Assembly (NCBI GenBank): GCA_031257235.1
Contig: JAIRPA010000030.1
Coordinates: forward strand, 1-6,849
DNA from: Burkholderiales bacterium
GTDB lineage: Bacteria; Pseudomonadota; Gammaproteobacteria; Burkholderiales; Casimicrobiaceae
Length of the DNA stretch: 6,849 nt
Direction: 5' to 3'
The notes beneath the pieces are model-generated. The model made no database searches and was not told where the DNA came from. It saw nothing but the letters and a program-made list of their open reading frames with translations. This document shows positions 1 through 5,837 of this stretch, piece after piece. The translations under genes and the position numbers were made by a program. The first letter of the stretch is position 1; each line of letters starts with the position of its first letter.

Positions 1-1279
1 AGGTCGCCACCGAATCGGCGTCCATAGAAAGAGGGGTTGCCGTTGCCTCCGGCAACTCCTGAACGTTCGGCGTGGGCGAAAGAGGCGCGTGGGAAGACGC
101 GGGGTCTTGAATCGCCGACGGGAGGGCTTGATCTTTAACCGGCTTGATTTCCAACACCTCTTCCTCTTTAAGCGGCAAGGCGATCATCTGCGTTCCTATA
201 TCAAAAAGCTCGGCGTCCGCGTTTTGAATGCCGGTGATCGAGGCGCGCGGGGCGGTTTTGTGAAACAAGGTCGATTCGTCTAAAAGCGGAATGAGCTTTG
301 AGGCATCTTTGGATTCGCCGCGTAAATATACGTATCGTTGAGGTTGCCCTTCATTTTTTACCAAGCGCACTTCTAATTGCGTCAACCAAGTATCCGTCGG
401 AAGAAGTTGTGTGACCTCATTTAAAACACTCAACATCGTCGGAAACGCGGTCTTTTCTTTTTGAATCACATTCCATTGCGCCACATAAGTGTTTTGGGTG
501 GCGTATAAGGTTTCAATCCGCAACGCCTTGCCGCGTAGGGCTTGAACACTTTGGGTCAGGCGCGATAAGTAATCCGCCTTTTGAATGAGGGGAAGCGCGG
601 TCACGGCAATCAAGGCAAGGATGACCGCGATCATCATGGGCTTTATTCTTTGCGTGAGCGCATTTTTATGGTGATCTCTTTTACTCTCCGGTAAAAGATT
701 AAATGCTTCCTCCACCCGATCGGGGGCGTCGGCAAGAATCCCGCCTACCGCAAAGCCCAAAGACCGCGCGCGGGCAAGCAGGGTGTCTGTCGGTTTTTTG
801 GGAATCACCGCAAACGCCACCTCGATTTCTTCTGTGGCTTCATGGTGACTTAAAAGGCGAATATCGGAATACACTTCATCTGCGTGAAACGGGGTATAAC
901 GATCGGTCTCATAGGCAAAGGTTTGCGCCAAGTTCTCCGAAAGCGCGGCAGGTAAGGTCAATTGGCGACGCAAGACCTTCACCCCGTCGAGCCACAACAT
1001 CACGGGACTATCAAGATTCGGGAACGCGGCTTGGGCAAACGAGGATTCCGGTGACGAAGGCAAGGCAGAAGAAGCGTGAAGCCCTCGTGTCACGATGCCT
1101 TGATGAACCGTCGGCATCCATAACAACACTTCATGGTCTTTGAGGGTGACTGCCGGCAACATCGCGCTTTGTTGTAATCGCGCGCGCACTTTTTGCGGCA
1201 GGAGTTGGAGTAATTCTGCCTGCCACTTTATCCACCCGTCCCGACAACGTTGGATCCATGAGGAAGAAATCAGGCTCAT
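1..1279 (-). CDS. gspL: Type II secretion protein GspL (PilN-like), 3' end beyond window
   Basis: Bitopic inner-membrane protein that recruits GspE to the platform. The frame is open from the ATG at 1279 to the left edge without a stop (426 residues visible). The cytoplasmic N-terminal part includes the conserved YETDRYTPFHADEVYSDIRL region (about 123-142) and VAFAVIPKK (154-162), followed by NLLPES (194-199). One membrane segment lies at about 213-232. A periplasmic coiled or helical stretch (235-275) leads into a PilN-like ferredoxin-fold domain (LLPTDTWLTQLEV, 292-304; LRGESKDASKLIPLLDES, 319-336). This layout is that of Xps-type GspL. From about residue 370 the sequence becomes acidic and Pro/Ser-rich (KEEEVLEIKP onward, with PTPNVQELPEA) for more than 55 residues, with no domain visible. 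That could be a long tail or a linker to something beyond the edge. gspM would be expected next. Confidence 0.92.
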   Translation of the reverse strand, partial: MSLISSSWIQRCRDGWIKWQAELLQLLPQKVRARLQQSAMLPAVTLKDHEVLLWMPTVHQGIVTRGLHASSALPSSPESSFAQAAFPNLDSPVMLWLDGVKVLRRQLTLPAALSENLAQTFAYETDRYTPFHADEVYSDIRLLSHHEATEEIEVAFAVIPKKPTDTLLARARSLGFAVGGILADAPDRVEEAFNLLPESKRDHHKNALTQRIKPMMIAVILALIAVTALPLIQKADYLSRLTQSVQALRGKALRIETLYATQNTYVAQWNVIQKEKTAFPTMLSVLNEVTQLLPTDTWLTQLEVRLVKNEGQPQRYVYLRGESKDASKLIPLLDESTLFHKTAPRASITGIQNADAELFDIGTQMIALPLKEEEVLEIKPVKDQALPSAIQDPASSHAPLSPTPNVQELPEATATPLSMDADSVAT

Positions 1280-2322
1280 GCGTCCCTCCAATCATAAATA
1301 AGAAACGGTCGGGAACTCTGCCCTGTATATCGAATGATCGCCGTGCGCGTTAAAGTAAAGCCTTCATCACTTTTTAAAGTTGCCGTGATGCGCCATATAG
1401 GGCTTTTGCCGCCCATGCCGTGAAACAAAGGCAAGGCTTGCCCTTGATCGCGCGCGCGACGCCGATCTTCAATATAACGATCCACCGAGTCTTCGTCCGC
1501 TTGGGGCAAACACAATAAGACTTCACGCGGTGCGGTTGTGGTGTTGATCGCCGCCGTTTTGGAGTAAACCGTGATAAAAGGCGCGACGTTTGCGTAGATT
1601 TGCGGGGTCACGCCTAAAACCTGCCCCAATTCTTCTTGGGTGCGAAAGGAGGTGTTCGACGGCGCATGGTTTTTATGAGCCGCGCGATACTCCGGCGCTT
1701 CCGCGCCGAACGGACGGGTAAGATCATCCGCGTCTCGCCAATCCAACAGCGCGTTGACGATGGACTCTGCCGTTCGCGCGTCTACACCGCCCACTCTCTC
1801 AAAAAGGCGTTTTAACGTGTGTTCATCGGCGGCGTTTATATCAATAAAACTTGATTCGTCCACGATCGTGACGGTAAGGTCGGCTTCGTCTTCGGTGAGA
1901 GGGTAGGAAGTGCCGTCCGCCTTCCAACCGTCGTTGGGGTCAACCTTGGGGCGGGCAAGCTCATAGACCGCGCGTTCTATCGCGCCGTCGACGTGTAACC
2001 CCGCTTTGATTTGAGCGACACTTGTTTGTGTGGCCACTGCCTCGCTTCGCATCGCAAACGCAAACCCGCTCGCCATCAAGACTAATAATACAATCATCCA
2101 CAAAACAAGGATCAACGCCATGCCGCGCATGTTTTGAGGGAGAGGGATTTTTTCAGACAAAAATCGTCGGGGTTTCCTTGCACTCATTTGAGTTTGAGCC
2201 ATCGCCGGTGAAAGTTTCCGCAAGCCATCCGCCGTTCTCACAAAAAATCGTCGGGGTTTCCCCGCGATTTTTTGCCAATCATTTCCGGCAAAAAGTACCA
2301 CTTTTTGACGAACGTTCCTCAT
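1276..2322 (-). CDS. gspK: Minor pseudopilin GspK with unusually long repeat-derived leader
   Basis: Tip pseudopilin that caps the pseudopilus. The ATG at 2322 overlaps the gspJ stop as ATGA and gives 348 residues; a GTG at 2337 is in frame but less likely. The prepilin site is NMRG before Met68, followed by MALILVLWMIVLLVL. As is usual for GspK, there is no Glu at mature +5 (Leu here). The periplasmic part has the GspK landmarks ESSFIDINAAD (156-166), NALLDWRDADD (190-200), FGAEAPEY (205-212), FRTQEELGQVLGVTP (226-240) and an INTTTAP motif (259-265). The leader is 67 residues, where most members have roughly 6 to 20. It is basic and contains KPRRF twice (22-26 and 50-54), encoded by palindromic direct repeats. 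Later in-frame starts exist (ATG at 2202, 2187 and 2130) but lack Shine-Dalgarno sites. The function is secure; the start is less so. Confidence 0.93.
   Translation of the reverse strand: MRNVRQKVVLFAGNDWQKIAGKPRRFFVRTADGLRKLSPAMAQTQMSARKPRRFLSEKIPLPQNMRGMALILVLWMIVLLVLMASGFAFAMRSEAVATQTSVAQIKAGLHVDGAIERAVYELARPKVDPNDGWKADGTSYPLTEDEADLTVTIVDESSFIDINAADEHTLKRLFERVGGVDARTAESIVNALLDWRDADDLTRPFGAEAPEYRAAHKNHAPSNTSFRTQEELGQVLGVTPQIYANVAPFITVYSKTAAINTTTAPREVLLCLPQADEDSVDRYIEDRRRARDQGQALPLFHGMGGKSPIWRITATLKSDEGFTLTRTAIIRYTGQSSRPFLIYDWRDA
1284..1289 (-). promoter_or_regulatory. Ribosome binding site of gspL
   Basis: GGAGGG on the minus strand, inside the last codons of gspK, lies 4 nt before the ATG at 1279. 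This strong site fixes the gspL start and fits with the ATGA overlap with the gspK stop. Confidence 0.8.
2159..2261. repeat. 19-bp direct repeat pair, 84 bp apart, in the gspK leader
   Basis: AAAAATCGTCGGGGTTTCC occurs at 2159-2177 and again at 2243-2261. The start-to-start distance is 84 bp, exactly 28 codons, so gspK reads both copies in the same frame as KPRRF. The right copy is the left half of the 34-nt palindrome. The left copy lacks the matching arm and instead pairs weakly with GATTTTT at 2146-2152. Between the copies there is a weaker repeat (AGCCATCGCCG near 2198 and AGCCATCCGCCG near 2223) and the short palindrome CTCATTTGAG (2183-2192). Confidence 0.8.
2241..2274. repeat. 34-nt near-perfect palindrome (terminator-shaped hairpin) inside gspK
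   Basis: On the plus strand the outer arms are CAAAAAATCG (2241-2250) and CGATTTTTTG (2265-2274), a perfect 10-bp match. The inner arms are CGGGG (2252-2256) and CCCCG (2260-2264) around TTT. Only T2251 is unpaired. In either direction this is an A-tract, a GC stem and a T-tract, the shape of a bidirectional intrinsic terminator. It lies wholly within the coding sequence of the gspK leader, where translating ribosomes would normally keep it open. Termination activity is inferred from shape only. Confidence 0.75.
2289..2307. repeat. Perfect 8-bp inverted repeat in the gspK leader
   Basis: CAAAAAGT (2289-2296) and ACTTTTTG (2300-2307) are perfect reverse complements around ACC. The left arm shares bases with another inverted pair, TTTTTGCC (2269-2276) with GGCAAAAA (2287-2294). 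The stems are therefore nested and mutually exclusive. This is the upstream side, in transcription terms, of the repeat element in gspK. Confidence 0.6.
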
Positions 2323-3053
2323 GCCCCACCCCCGCACACTCCCGAACTTTCATTCCACTGCGGGCAACCGACTTCCGGCGCGCGTTTCAAGATCACATAA
2401 AACGTTTGCCATGCCGCATGATGATTGGCGCTTACCTCCATTCGTATCATTTGGGGTAAACGTTGGGTATTCTTCCACTCGTGCGTCCATACAGGGTCAT
2501 CATGGATTGAAGCGTCTTCCGGCAAGCCAAAATAATTCAATTCCAAAGAAGACACCTCTTCGGCCAACACCGTCTGCCTCGCGTCTTTAAAATCAGGCAA
2601 TTGATCGTGGTTGGCGTCGACTGTTGTATAAGACAAAATCAACGATAAGCGGTCGGCGTCTCGCCGGGTGGAAAGCCGCCACGCATAAAGCCCGCCTTCA
2701 TGGTGACGCGCGGGCATCGCCGACACATAAATCAATTCTTCCTTTTGACCGAAGAAGATCAAAGGATGCCCGGGGACTTTTTTAAAGCGCAAAGGATAGG
2801 CGTTTTCTAATTGGGCGCGCAAAAAGGTCTGACTGCTCCGCATCATCGTGGCAGCGTCCGTCAAGGATTCTCCTAAGTCACGGGTTTTGCCGGCCATTTT
2901 AAATATTCCCAAAAGCGTCCCCGATAAAAGCGCCAACAGGGTCATCGCGATCATCACCTCTAACAAGGTAAAACCCGATGAATGTTGATCAAACGCGCGG
3001 CGCGGGGAGGGGATGCCCGCATTCGGTCGGAAATGAATCATGGGGGTCATCAT
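2319..3053 (-). CDS. gspJ: Minor pseudopilin GspJ
   Basis: Minor pseudopilin of the GspI-J-K tip. I choose the ATG at 3053 because it overlaps the gspI stop as ATGA, giving 244 residues; a second ATG follows at once. The frame extends open to 3110, but that would bury the start inside gspI. The leader is 27 residues ending in SSG. Cleavage is before Phe28 (FTLLE, Glu32 at mature +5), with a hydrophobic helix about 28-50. GspJ-like features are FLRAQLENAYPL (about 77-88) and GGLYAWRL (about 120-127). Oddities: an EF-hand-like DANHDQLPD (146-154), and two cysteines nine residues apart near a Gly-rich C terminus that could form a disulfide in the periplasm. The TGA stop overlaps gspK by 4 nt. 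Confidence 0.93.
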   Translation of the reverse strand: MMTPMIHFRPNAGIPSPRRAFDQHSSGFTLLEVMIAMTLLALLSGTLLGIFKMAGKTRDLGESLTDAATMMRSSQTFLRAQLENAYPLRFKKVPGHPLIFFGQKEELIYVSAMPARHHEGGLYAWRLSTRRDADRLSLILSYTTVDANHDQLPDFKDARQTVLAEEVSSLELNYFGLPEDASIHDDPVWTHEWKNTQRLPQMIRMEVSANHHAAWQTFYVILKRAPEVGCPQWNESSGVCGGGA

Positions 3054-3514
3054 GTTTGATCTGCCACCGTGTGATACGTCACCATTGTGACCGTTTTTTT
3101 GATTCCCCACGCGTTGTTAAAATCCACCTTCGCTAAAATCTTATACAGTTTTAAGGGATGTTTTAATTCGGCGGAAGAAAGCGCCGTGGCTTTTGGGGTG
3201 ACATCCTCCCGCGTATCAGGCGTGACTTCAATCGTCCAATGAATCTCTTGATCGTCCCCTTGCGTGACGCCTTCGATAAGCGGCGCTTCCGCCGTCACGC
3301 GGGCGATTTGGCTTTGTGCCACCAAAGCCGCGCGAGACCATACATCGGCAGACTGCGCGTTATCCAAAGAGGCATTGAACAAACGCAATACCGCCACGCC
3401 CAAAACGGCAAAAATCACAAACGCCACCAAGATTTCAATCAGCGTGAATCCTCGCGCGCTTGATAGCGGCATGGCGTGTCGCTTTGGGTTGTTTGCCGCA
3501 TTAACCGCGCTCAT
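3050..3514 (-). CDS. gspI: Minor pseudopilin GspI
   Basis: Minor pseudopilin of the tip complex, which in studied systems pairs with GspJ and GspK to nucleate the pseudopilus. I start it at the ATG preceded by GGAGG (3520-3524), giving 154 residues; starting at 3553 would add 13. The leader is 22 residues ending in ARG, with cleavage before Phe23. FTLIE follows, with Glu27 at mature +5, and a hydrophobic helix runs about 23-43. Downstream are the WSRAALVAQSQIARV helix and an EIHWTIEV strand, usual for GspI. An alternative ATG at 3472 would leave an 8-residue leader, also reasonable for the family, but it lacks a ribosome site. The TGA stop overlaps the gspJ ATG by 4 nt. Confidence 0.95.
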   Translation of the reverse strand: MSAVNAANNPKRHAMPLSSARGFTLIEILVAFVIFAVLGVAVLRLFNASLDNAQSADVWSRAALVAQSQIARVTAEAPLIEGVTQGDDQEIHWTIEVTPDTREDVTPKATALSSAELKHPLKLYKILAKVDFNNAWGIKKTVTMVTYHTVADQT

Positions 3515-4028
3515 GATTGCCTCCGATACGTGCGCGGCCGGTGAGCCAATCAATCGTCACTTCATAAAAACGCGGACTCATTTTTTTGGCGGCGATCGTC
3601 ACTCTGCCACCGTTGGAGCTCCCGTCCGGATAAAAGCGAATACTGCCCGTGTGATCGTTAATTACATCGTTAGTCGCCGTATAAAGTTGTAAATCAATAC
3701 TTTCCGGCAGGGCGTGTTCAGGGCGCGATTCGGCATGGGGGTCTTGTAAACCATGCTCAATACGAAACCGGCGACGGTCAAGATCAATCGTCAAAAGCGT
3801 TTCCTCTCGACGATGAATCGCCTCCGCTCGGGCTTCTCCGGCGACACTCAACAACATTCGCGCCGCGCCTTTGAGCTCGCTATTAGAAGGCGATTCTCCG
3901 CGAATTGAGGGAATCGCCATCCCCAATAACACCGCGATCAAGGACAAGACCACCAGAATCTCCAGTAAGGTCATGCCGCGCACGCGGGAGCGGGCGCGAT
4001 CACTCGCTTCCCCACGATAAACGATCAT
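3501..4028 (-). CDS. gspH: Minor pseudopilin GspH
   Basis: Minor pseudopilin that joins the pseudopilus tip (GspH-I-J-K) to the GspG shaft. It has 175 residues. The start is the ATG that overlaps the gspG stop as ATGA; there is no strong Shine-Dalgarno, which points to coupled translation. The leader is 18 residues and basic, ending VRG, with cleavage before Met19 and Glu23 at mature +5. The hydrophobic helix is about 19-40. The C-terminal half carries the GspH/FimT signature RFYPDGSSNGG (131-141) and YEVTIDWLTGR (155-165). The 3' end overlaps gspI by 14 nt. FimT of type IV pili has the same domain, but the operon settles the identity. Confidence 0.94.
   Translation of the reverse strand: MIVYRGEASDRARSRVRGMTLLEILVVLSLIAVLLGMAIPSIRGESPSNSELKGAARMLLSVAGEARAEAIHRREETLLTIDLDRRRFRIEHGLQDPHAESRPEHALPESIDLQLYTATNDVINDHTGSIRFYPDGSSNGGRVTIAAKKMSPRFYEVTIDWLTGRARIGGNHERG
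3520..3524 (-). promoter_or_regulatory. Ribosome binding site that sets the gspI start
   Basis: GGAGG on the minus strand, inside the end of gspH, is followed by CAATC and an ATG at 3514. The 5-nt spacing is near ideal. It selects this ATG over an in-frame ATG 39 nt further upstream (3553) and a later one (3472), neither of which has a comparable site. Confidence 0.8.
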
Positions 4029-4459
4029 AGTTGCCCGCTGGATATATCTTTGTTCACGCCTTCGCCGCCTTCTACCCCGTCAGCGCCCAACGAAATAATT
4101 TCGTAAGGCATGCCGTTTTTGCCGGGTTGAACGTAGCGATAATCATTGCCCCACGGGTCAACCGGAAGTTTGTTTTGCTTCCAATACGGACCATTCCAGC
4201 GCGAAAGCCCCGAAGGCGCGGAAATCAATGCCTGCAACCCCTCGGATTGTGTCGGATAACGCCCAACCTCCAATTTAAATAAATCTAAGGTATTGACGAT
4301 ATTTTGTATGTCAATCTGTGCGGCTTTTACCTTTGCCTGTTCGCCACGCTCGCCGAAGTTTGCGGCAACAATCCCCATCACCACCGCAATCAAGACCAAA
4401 ACAATCAGAATCTCGATTAAAGTCATCCCCGATTGTTTTATTTTATGTTGTTGCTTCAT
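4025..4459 (-). CDS. gspG: Major pseudopilin GspG
   Basis: Main subunit of the periplasmic pseudopilus that pushes substrates through the GspD secretin. The 144-residue length is typical. The class III prepilin leader is 11 residues, ending in KQSG, with cleavage between Gly11 and Met12. Glu16 is the conserved Glu at mature position +5. The hydrophobic helix covers about 13-34. GspG landmarks follow: LDLFKLEVGRYPT (58-70), EGLQAL (73-78), WNGPYW (88-93), DPWGNDYRY (101-109) and the acidic loop LGADGVEGGEGVNKDI (124-139), which corresponds to the calcium-binding loop of the family. The mature protein would begin with Met and not the usual Phe. GspO prepilin peptidase must be encoded elsewhere. 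The TGA stop overlaps the gspH ATG by 4 nt. Confidence 0.98.
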   Translation of the reverse strand: MKQQHKIKQSGMTLIEILIVLVLIAVVMGIVAANFGERGEQAKVKAAQIDIQNIVNTLDLFKLEVGRYPTQSEGLQALISAPSGLSRWNGPYWKQNKLPVDPWGNDYRYVQPGKNGMPYEIISLGADGVEGGEGVNKDISSGQL

Positions 4460-4464
4460 TGTGT

Positions 4465-4471
4465 TCCCCTT
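4465..4471 (-). promoter_or_regulatory. Ribosome binding site of gspG
   Basis: The minus strand reads AAGGGGA followed by 5 nt (ACACA) and the ATG at 4459. This is a strong Shine-Dalgarno at good spacing and fixes the gspG start. It is markedly better than that of gspF, and it suits the high level expected for the major pseudopilin. Confidence 0.8.
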
Positions 4472-4490
4472 TTATTCGTATTTGATGCTT

Positions 4491-4519
4491 AGTATTTAAT
4501 ATTTAGATTGAGTATTCAA
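4491..4519 (-). promoter_or_regulatory. Candidate internal sigma70-like promoter for gspG
   Basis: On the minus strand TTGAAT (4514-4519) resembles a -35 box (four of six consensus bases). It is followed by a 17-nt spacer and AATACT (4491-4496), which matches the -10 consensus at four of six positions. Transcription would start near 4484, about 25 nt before the gspG ATG. The surrounding 83-nt gap is very AT-rich, unlike the rest of the operon, and the site is just upstream of the strongest ribosome binding site in the window. AT-rich DNA gives chance matches easily, so this is a candidate only. Two degenerate 11-bp direct repeats (around AGTATT at 4491 and 4511, 20 bp apart) overlap it and could be an operator or chance. 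Confidence 0.35.
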
Positions 4520-4524
4520 ATCCC

Positions 4525-4543
4525 GGATTTTTTGCAAAAAACC
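4525..4543. repeat. AT-rich palindrome in the gspF-gspG gap
   Basis: TTTTTTGCAAAAAA at 4528-4541 is a perfect 14-bp palindrome. It is flanked by GG (4525-4526) and CC (4542-4543), which can also pair if A4527 bulges. It starts at the gspF stop codon. It has no GC-rich stem and no U-run after a stem, so I do not call it a terminator. On the minus strand it reads GCAAAAAATCCGGG, which matches part of the repeat in gspK (GCAAAAAATCGCGGG) with one base of difference in length, so it may be a remnant of the same element. Confidence 0.5.
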
Positions 4544-5793
4544 TATCCCACAATATCCGTCATCCCGATCACACCCAACATAATCGCCAGCACAATCACA
4601 AAAATAATGCCCGCCAATGTAATAATAATGATCGGCTCTAAAAACGCGATGAACCGTTTCAATGCTACTTTGACTTCACGATCGTAAATATCCGCCACCT
4701 CTTCCAACATCATGGTCAGTTGCCCGGATTCTTCCCCCACCGCAATCATCTGCGTGGCAAGTTTGGGATAAGTATTTGTGTTCGCCAAGGGGCGCCCAAA
4801 CCCGCGTCCTTCCCGCAATTCCGTCACCACGCCGTCTAACACCCGCGCCATTTTGAGGTTTGTGACGGTCTCTTTGGCAATGGTCAACGCCAACAACAAC
4901 GGAACGCCGTTTTTGAGCAGGGTGGCCAGCGTTCGGGTCAACCGCGCGGTTTCCGTGTTTTTGATGACCTCGCCGATTTTGGCGCGGTTTAATATCCACG
5001 CATCCCATGCGGCGCGATAAGACGCATTGTTCAACGCCCGCCGAATCCCCATCAACAACAAAAAGATTAATAATAGAATCAACCACCACCCTGATTTAAC
5101 GCCGTTGCCCAAAGTGATCACGACTTCCGTCAACCACGGCAAAGCATTGCCGGTTTTGGCAAACGTTGCTTCAAACTGCGGCACCACCCAAATCAAAATC
5201 ACCGCGATCGACACGATGGCAACCGACAATAAAATACACGGGTAAATCATCGCAGATTTCACCGATTCTTTGAGTTCTTTGGCGCGTTCCATCGTGTCCG
5301 CCAAACGGCTCAACACGGTGGACAAAGCGCCGCCGGCTTCCCCCGCGCGAATCAAGTTTGTATAAAAGCGCGAGAAATATAAAGGACGCGCCTCCAATGC
5401 CAACGATAACGATTGCCCGCCGCGAACATCGTCTCGAATGCCTTGCAGTAATTCAATCAACACCGGCGAATCGGCAACGCGAATCAGGGTTTCCAAAGAC
5501 CGATCCAACGTCAGCCCCGCATGTAGCAGGGTGGATAACTCGCGCGTGACAGCCGTGATTTGATCACGCGAGACTTTCCGTGTGCCGATGAAGGGTAAAT
5601 TCAAGGTTGGCGACGGAGTGTGGGCATCATCCCTCTTGGACAAAGGTGGCGTTAAAGCTCCCGGCGTCACCCGAACGGGAATCAAAGACTGACGTTGCAA
5701 TTGACCCACAACATCATGCTCGGATTCGCCTTGAAGCGTTCCGATGACAATCTTGCCTCCTGCGTTCACCGCTTTGTAGTTGTATATCAGCAT
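4543..5793 (-). CDS. gspF: Type II secretion inner-membrane platform protein GspF
   Basis: Polytopic inner-membrane protein that forms the assembly platform between the GspE ATPase and the growing pseudopilus. The 416 residues are full length for the family. It opens with the characteristic YNYKAVNAGGK (4-14), then a variable linker (about 43-72). Two T2SSF repeats follow, about 78-205 (GLTLDRSLETL, then RAGEAGGALSTVL at 149-161) and about 280-405 (NGVPLLLAL, then AVGEESGQL at 351-359). Predicted membrane segments are about 183-204, 235-252 and 386-409. An in-frame TAA lies three codons upstream of the ATG, so the start is well bounded. No good Shine-Dalgarno is present: a GGGAG lies more than 30 nt upstream, just after the gspE stop. 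The stop is TAG. PilC of type IV pili is the related alternative, excluded by context. Confidence 0.98.
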   Translation of the reverse strand: MLIYNYKAVNAGGKIVIGTLQGESEHDVVGQLQRQSLIPVRVTPGALTPPLSKRDDAHTPSPTLNLPFIGTRKVSRDQITAVTRELSTLLHAGLTLDRSLETLIRVADSPVLIELLQGIRDDVRGGQSLSLALEARPLYFSRFYTNLIRAGEAGGALSTVLSRLADTMERAKELKESVKSAMIYPCILLSVAIVSIAVILIWVVPQFEATFAKTGNALPWLTEVVITLGNGVKSGWWLILLLIFLLLMGIRRALNNASYRAAWDAWILNRAKIGEVIKNTETARLTRTLATLLKNGVPLLLALTIAKETVTNLKMARVLDGVVTELREGRGFGRPLANTNTYPKLATQMIAVGEESGQLTMMLEEVADIYDREVKVALKRFIAFLEPIIIITLAGIIFVIVLAIMLGVIGMTDIVG

Positions 5794-5837
5794 GGTTGTT
5801 TATGGTGCGTTAGCACTTCTGACGCCGCTCCCTTTTT

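Noticed and set aside
703..1143. Plus-strand open frame of 146 codons
   Set aside because: It lies opposite gspL, has a low-complexity Arg/Pro/Ser-rich translation with no domain, and no ribosome site was recognised. It is a shadow of the coding strand.
2146..2307. CRISPR array or insertion-sequence end
   Set aside because: Only two repeat copies, no regular spacers, no transposase, no clear terminal inverted repeats with target duplication, and the reading frame is intact.
2022..2590. Two plus-strand open frames, one with KIVGVS twice
   Set aside because: The duplicated KIVGVS is only the reverse-strand reading of the 19-bp direct repeat in gspK. The frames run antisense to gspK and gspJ and have no family features.
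3054..3110. Longer gspJ start at 3110
   Set aside because: It would overlap gspI by 61 nt and add a Gly/Asn-rich stretch before the leader. The ATGA overlap at 3053 is the better start.
3239..3692. Plus-strand open frames opposite gspI and gspH
   Set aside because: They overlap well-supported pseudopilin genes on the other strand and their translations look random.
4676..5089. Minus-strand open frame of 137 codons inside gspF
   Set aside because: It is a second frame within the conserved gspF coding region and has no recognisable protein features.
5794..5837. Short hairpin GTGC-TAAC-GCAC in the gspE-gspF gap as a terminator
   Set aside because: The stem is only 4 bp and no T-run follows in the direction of transcription.
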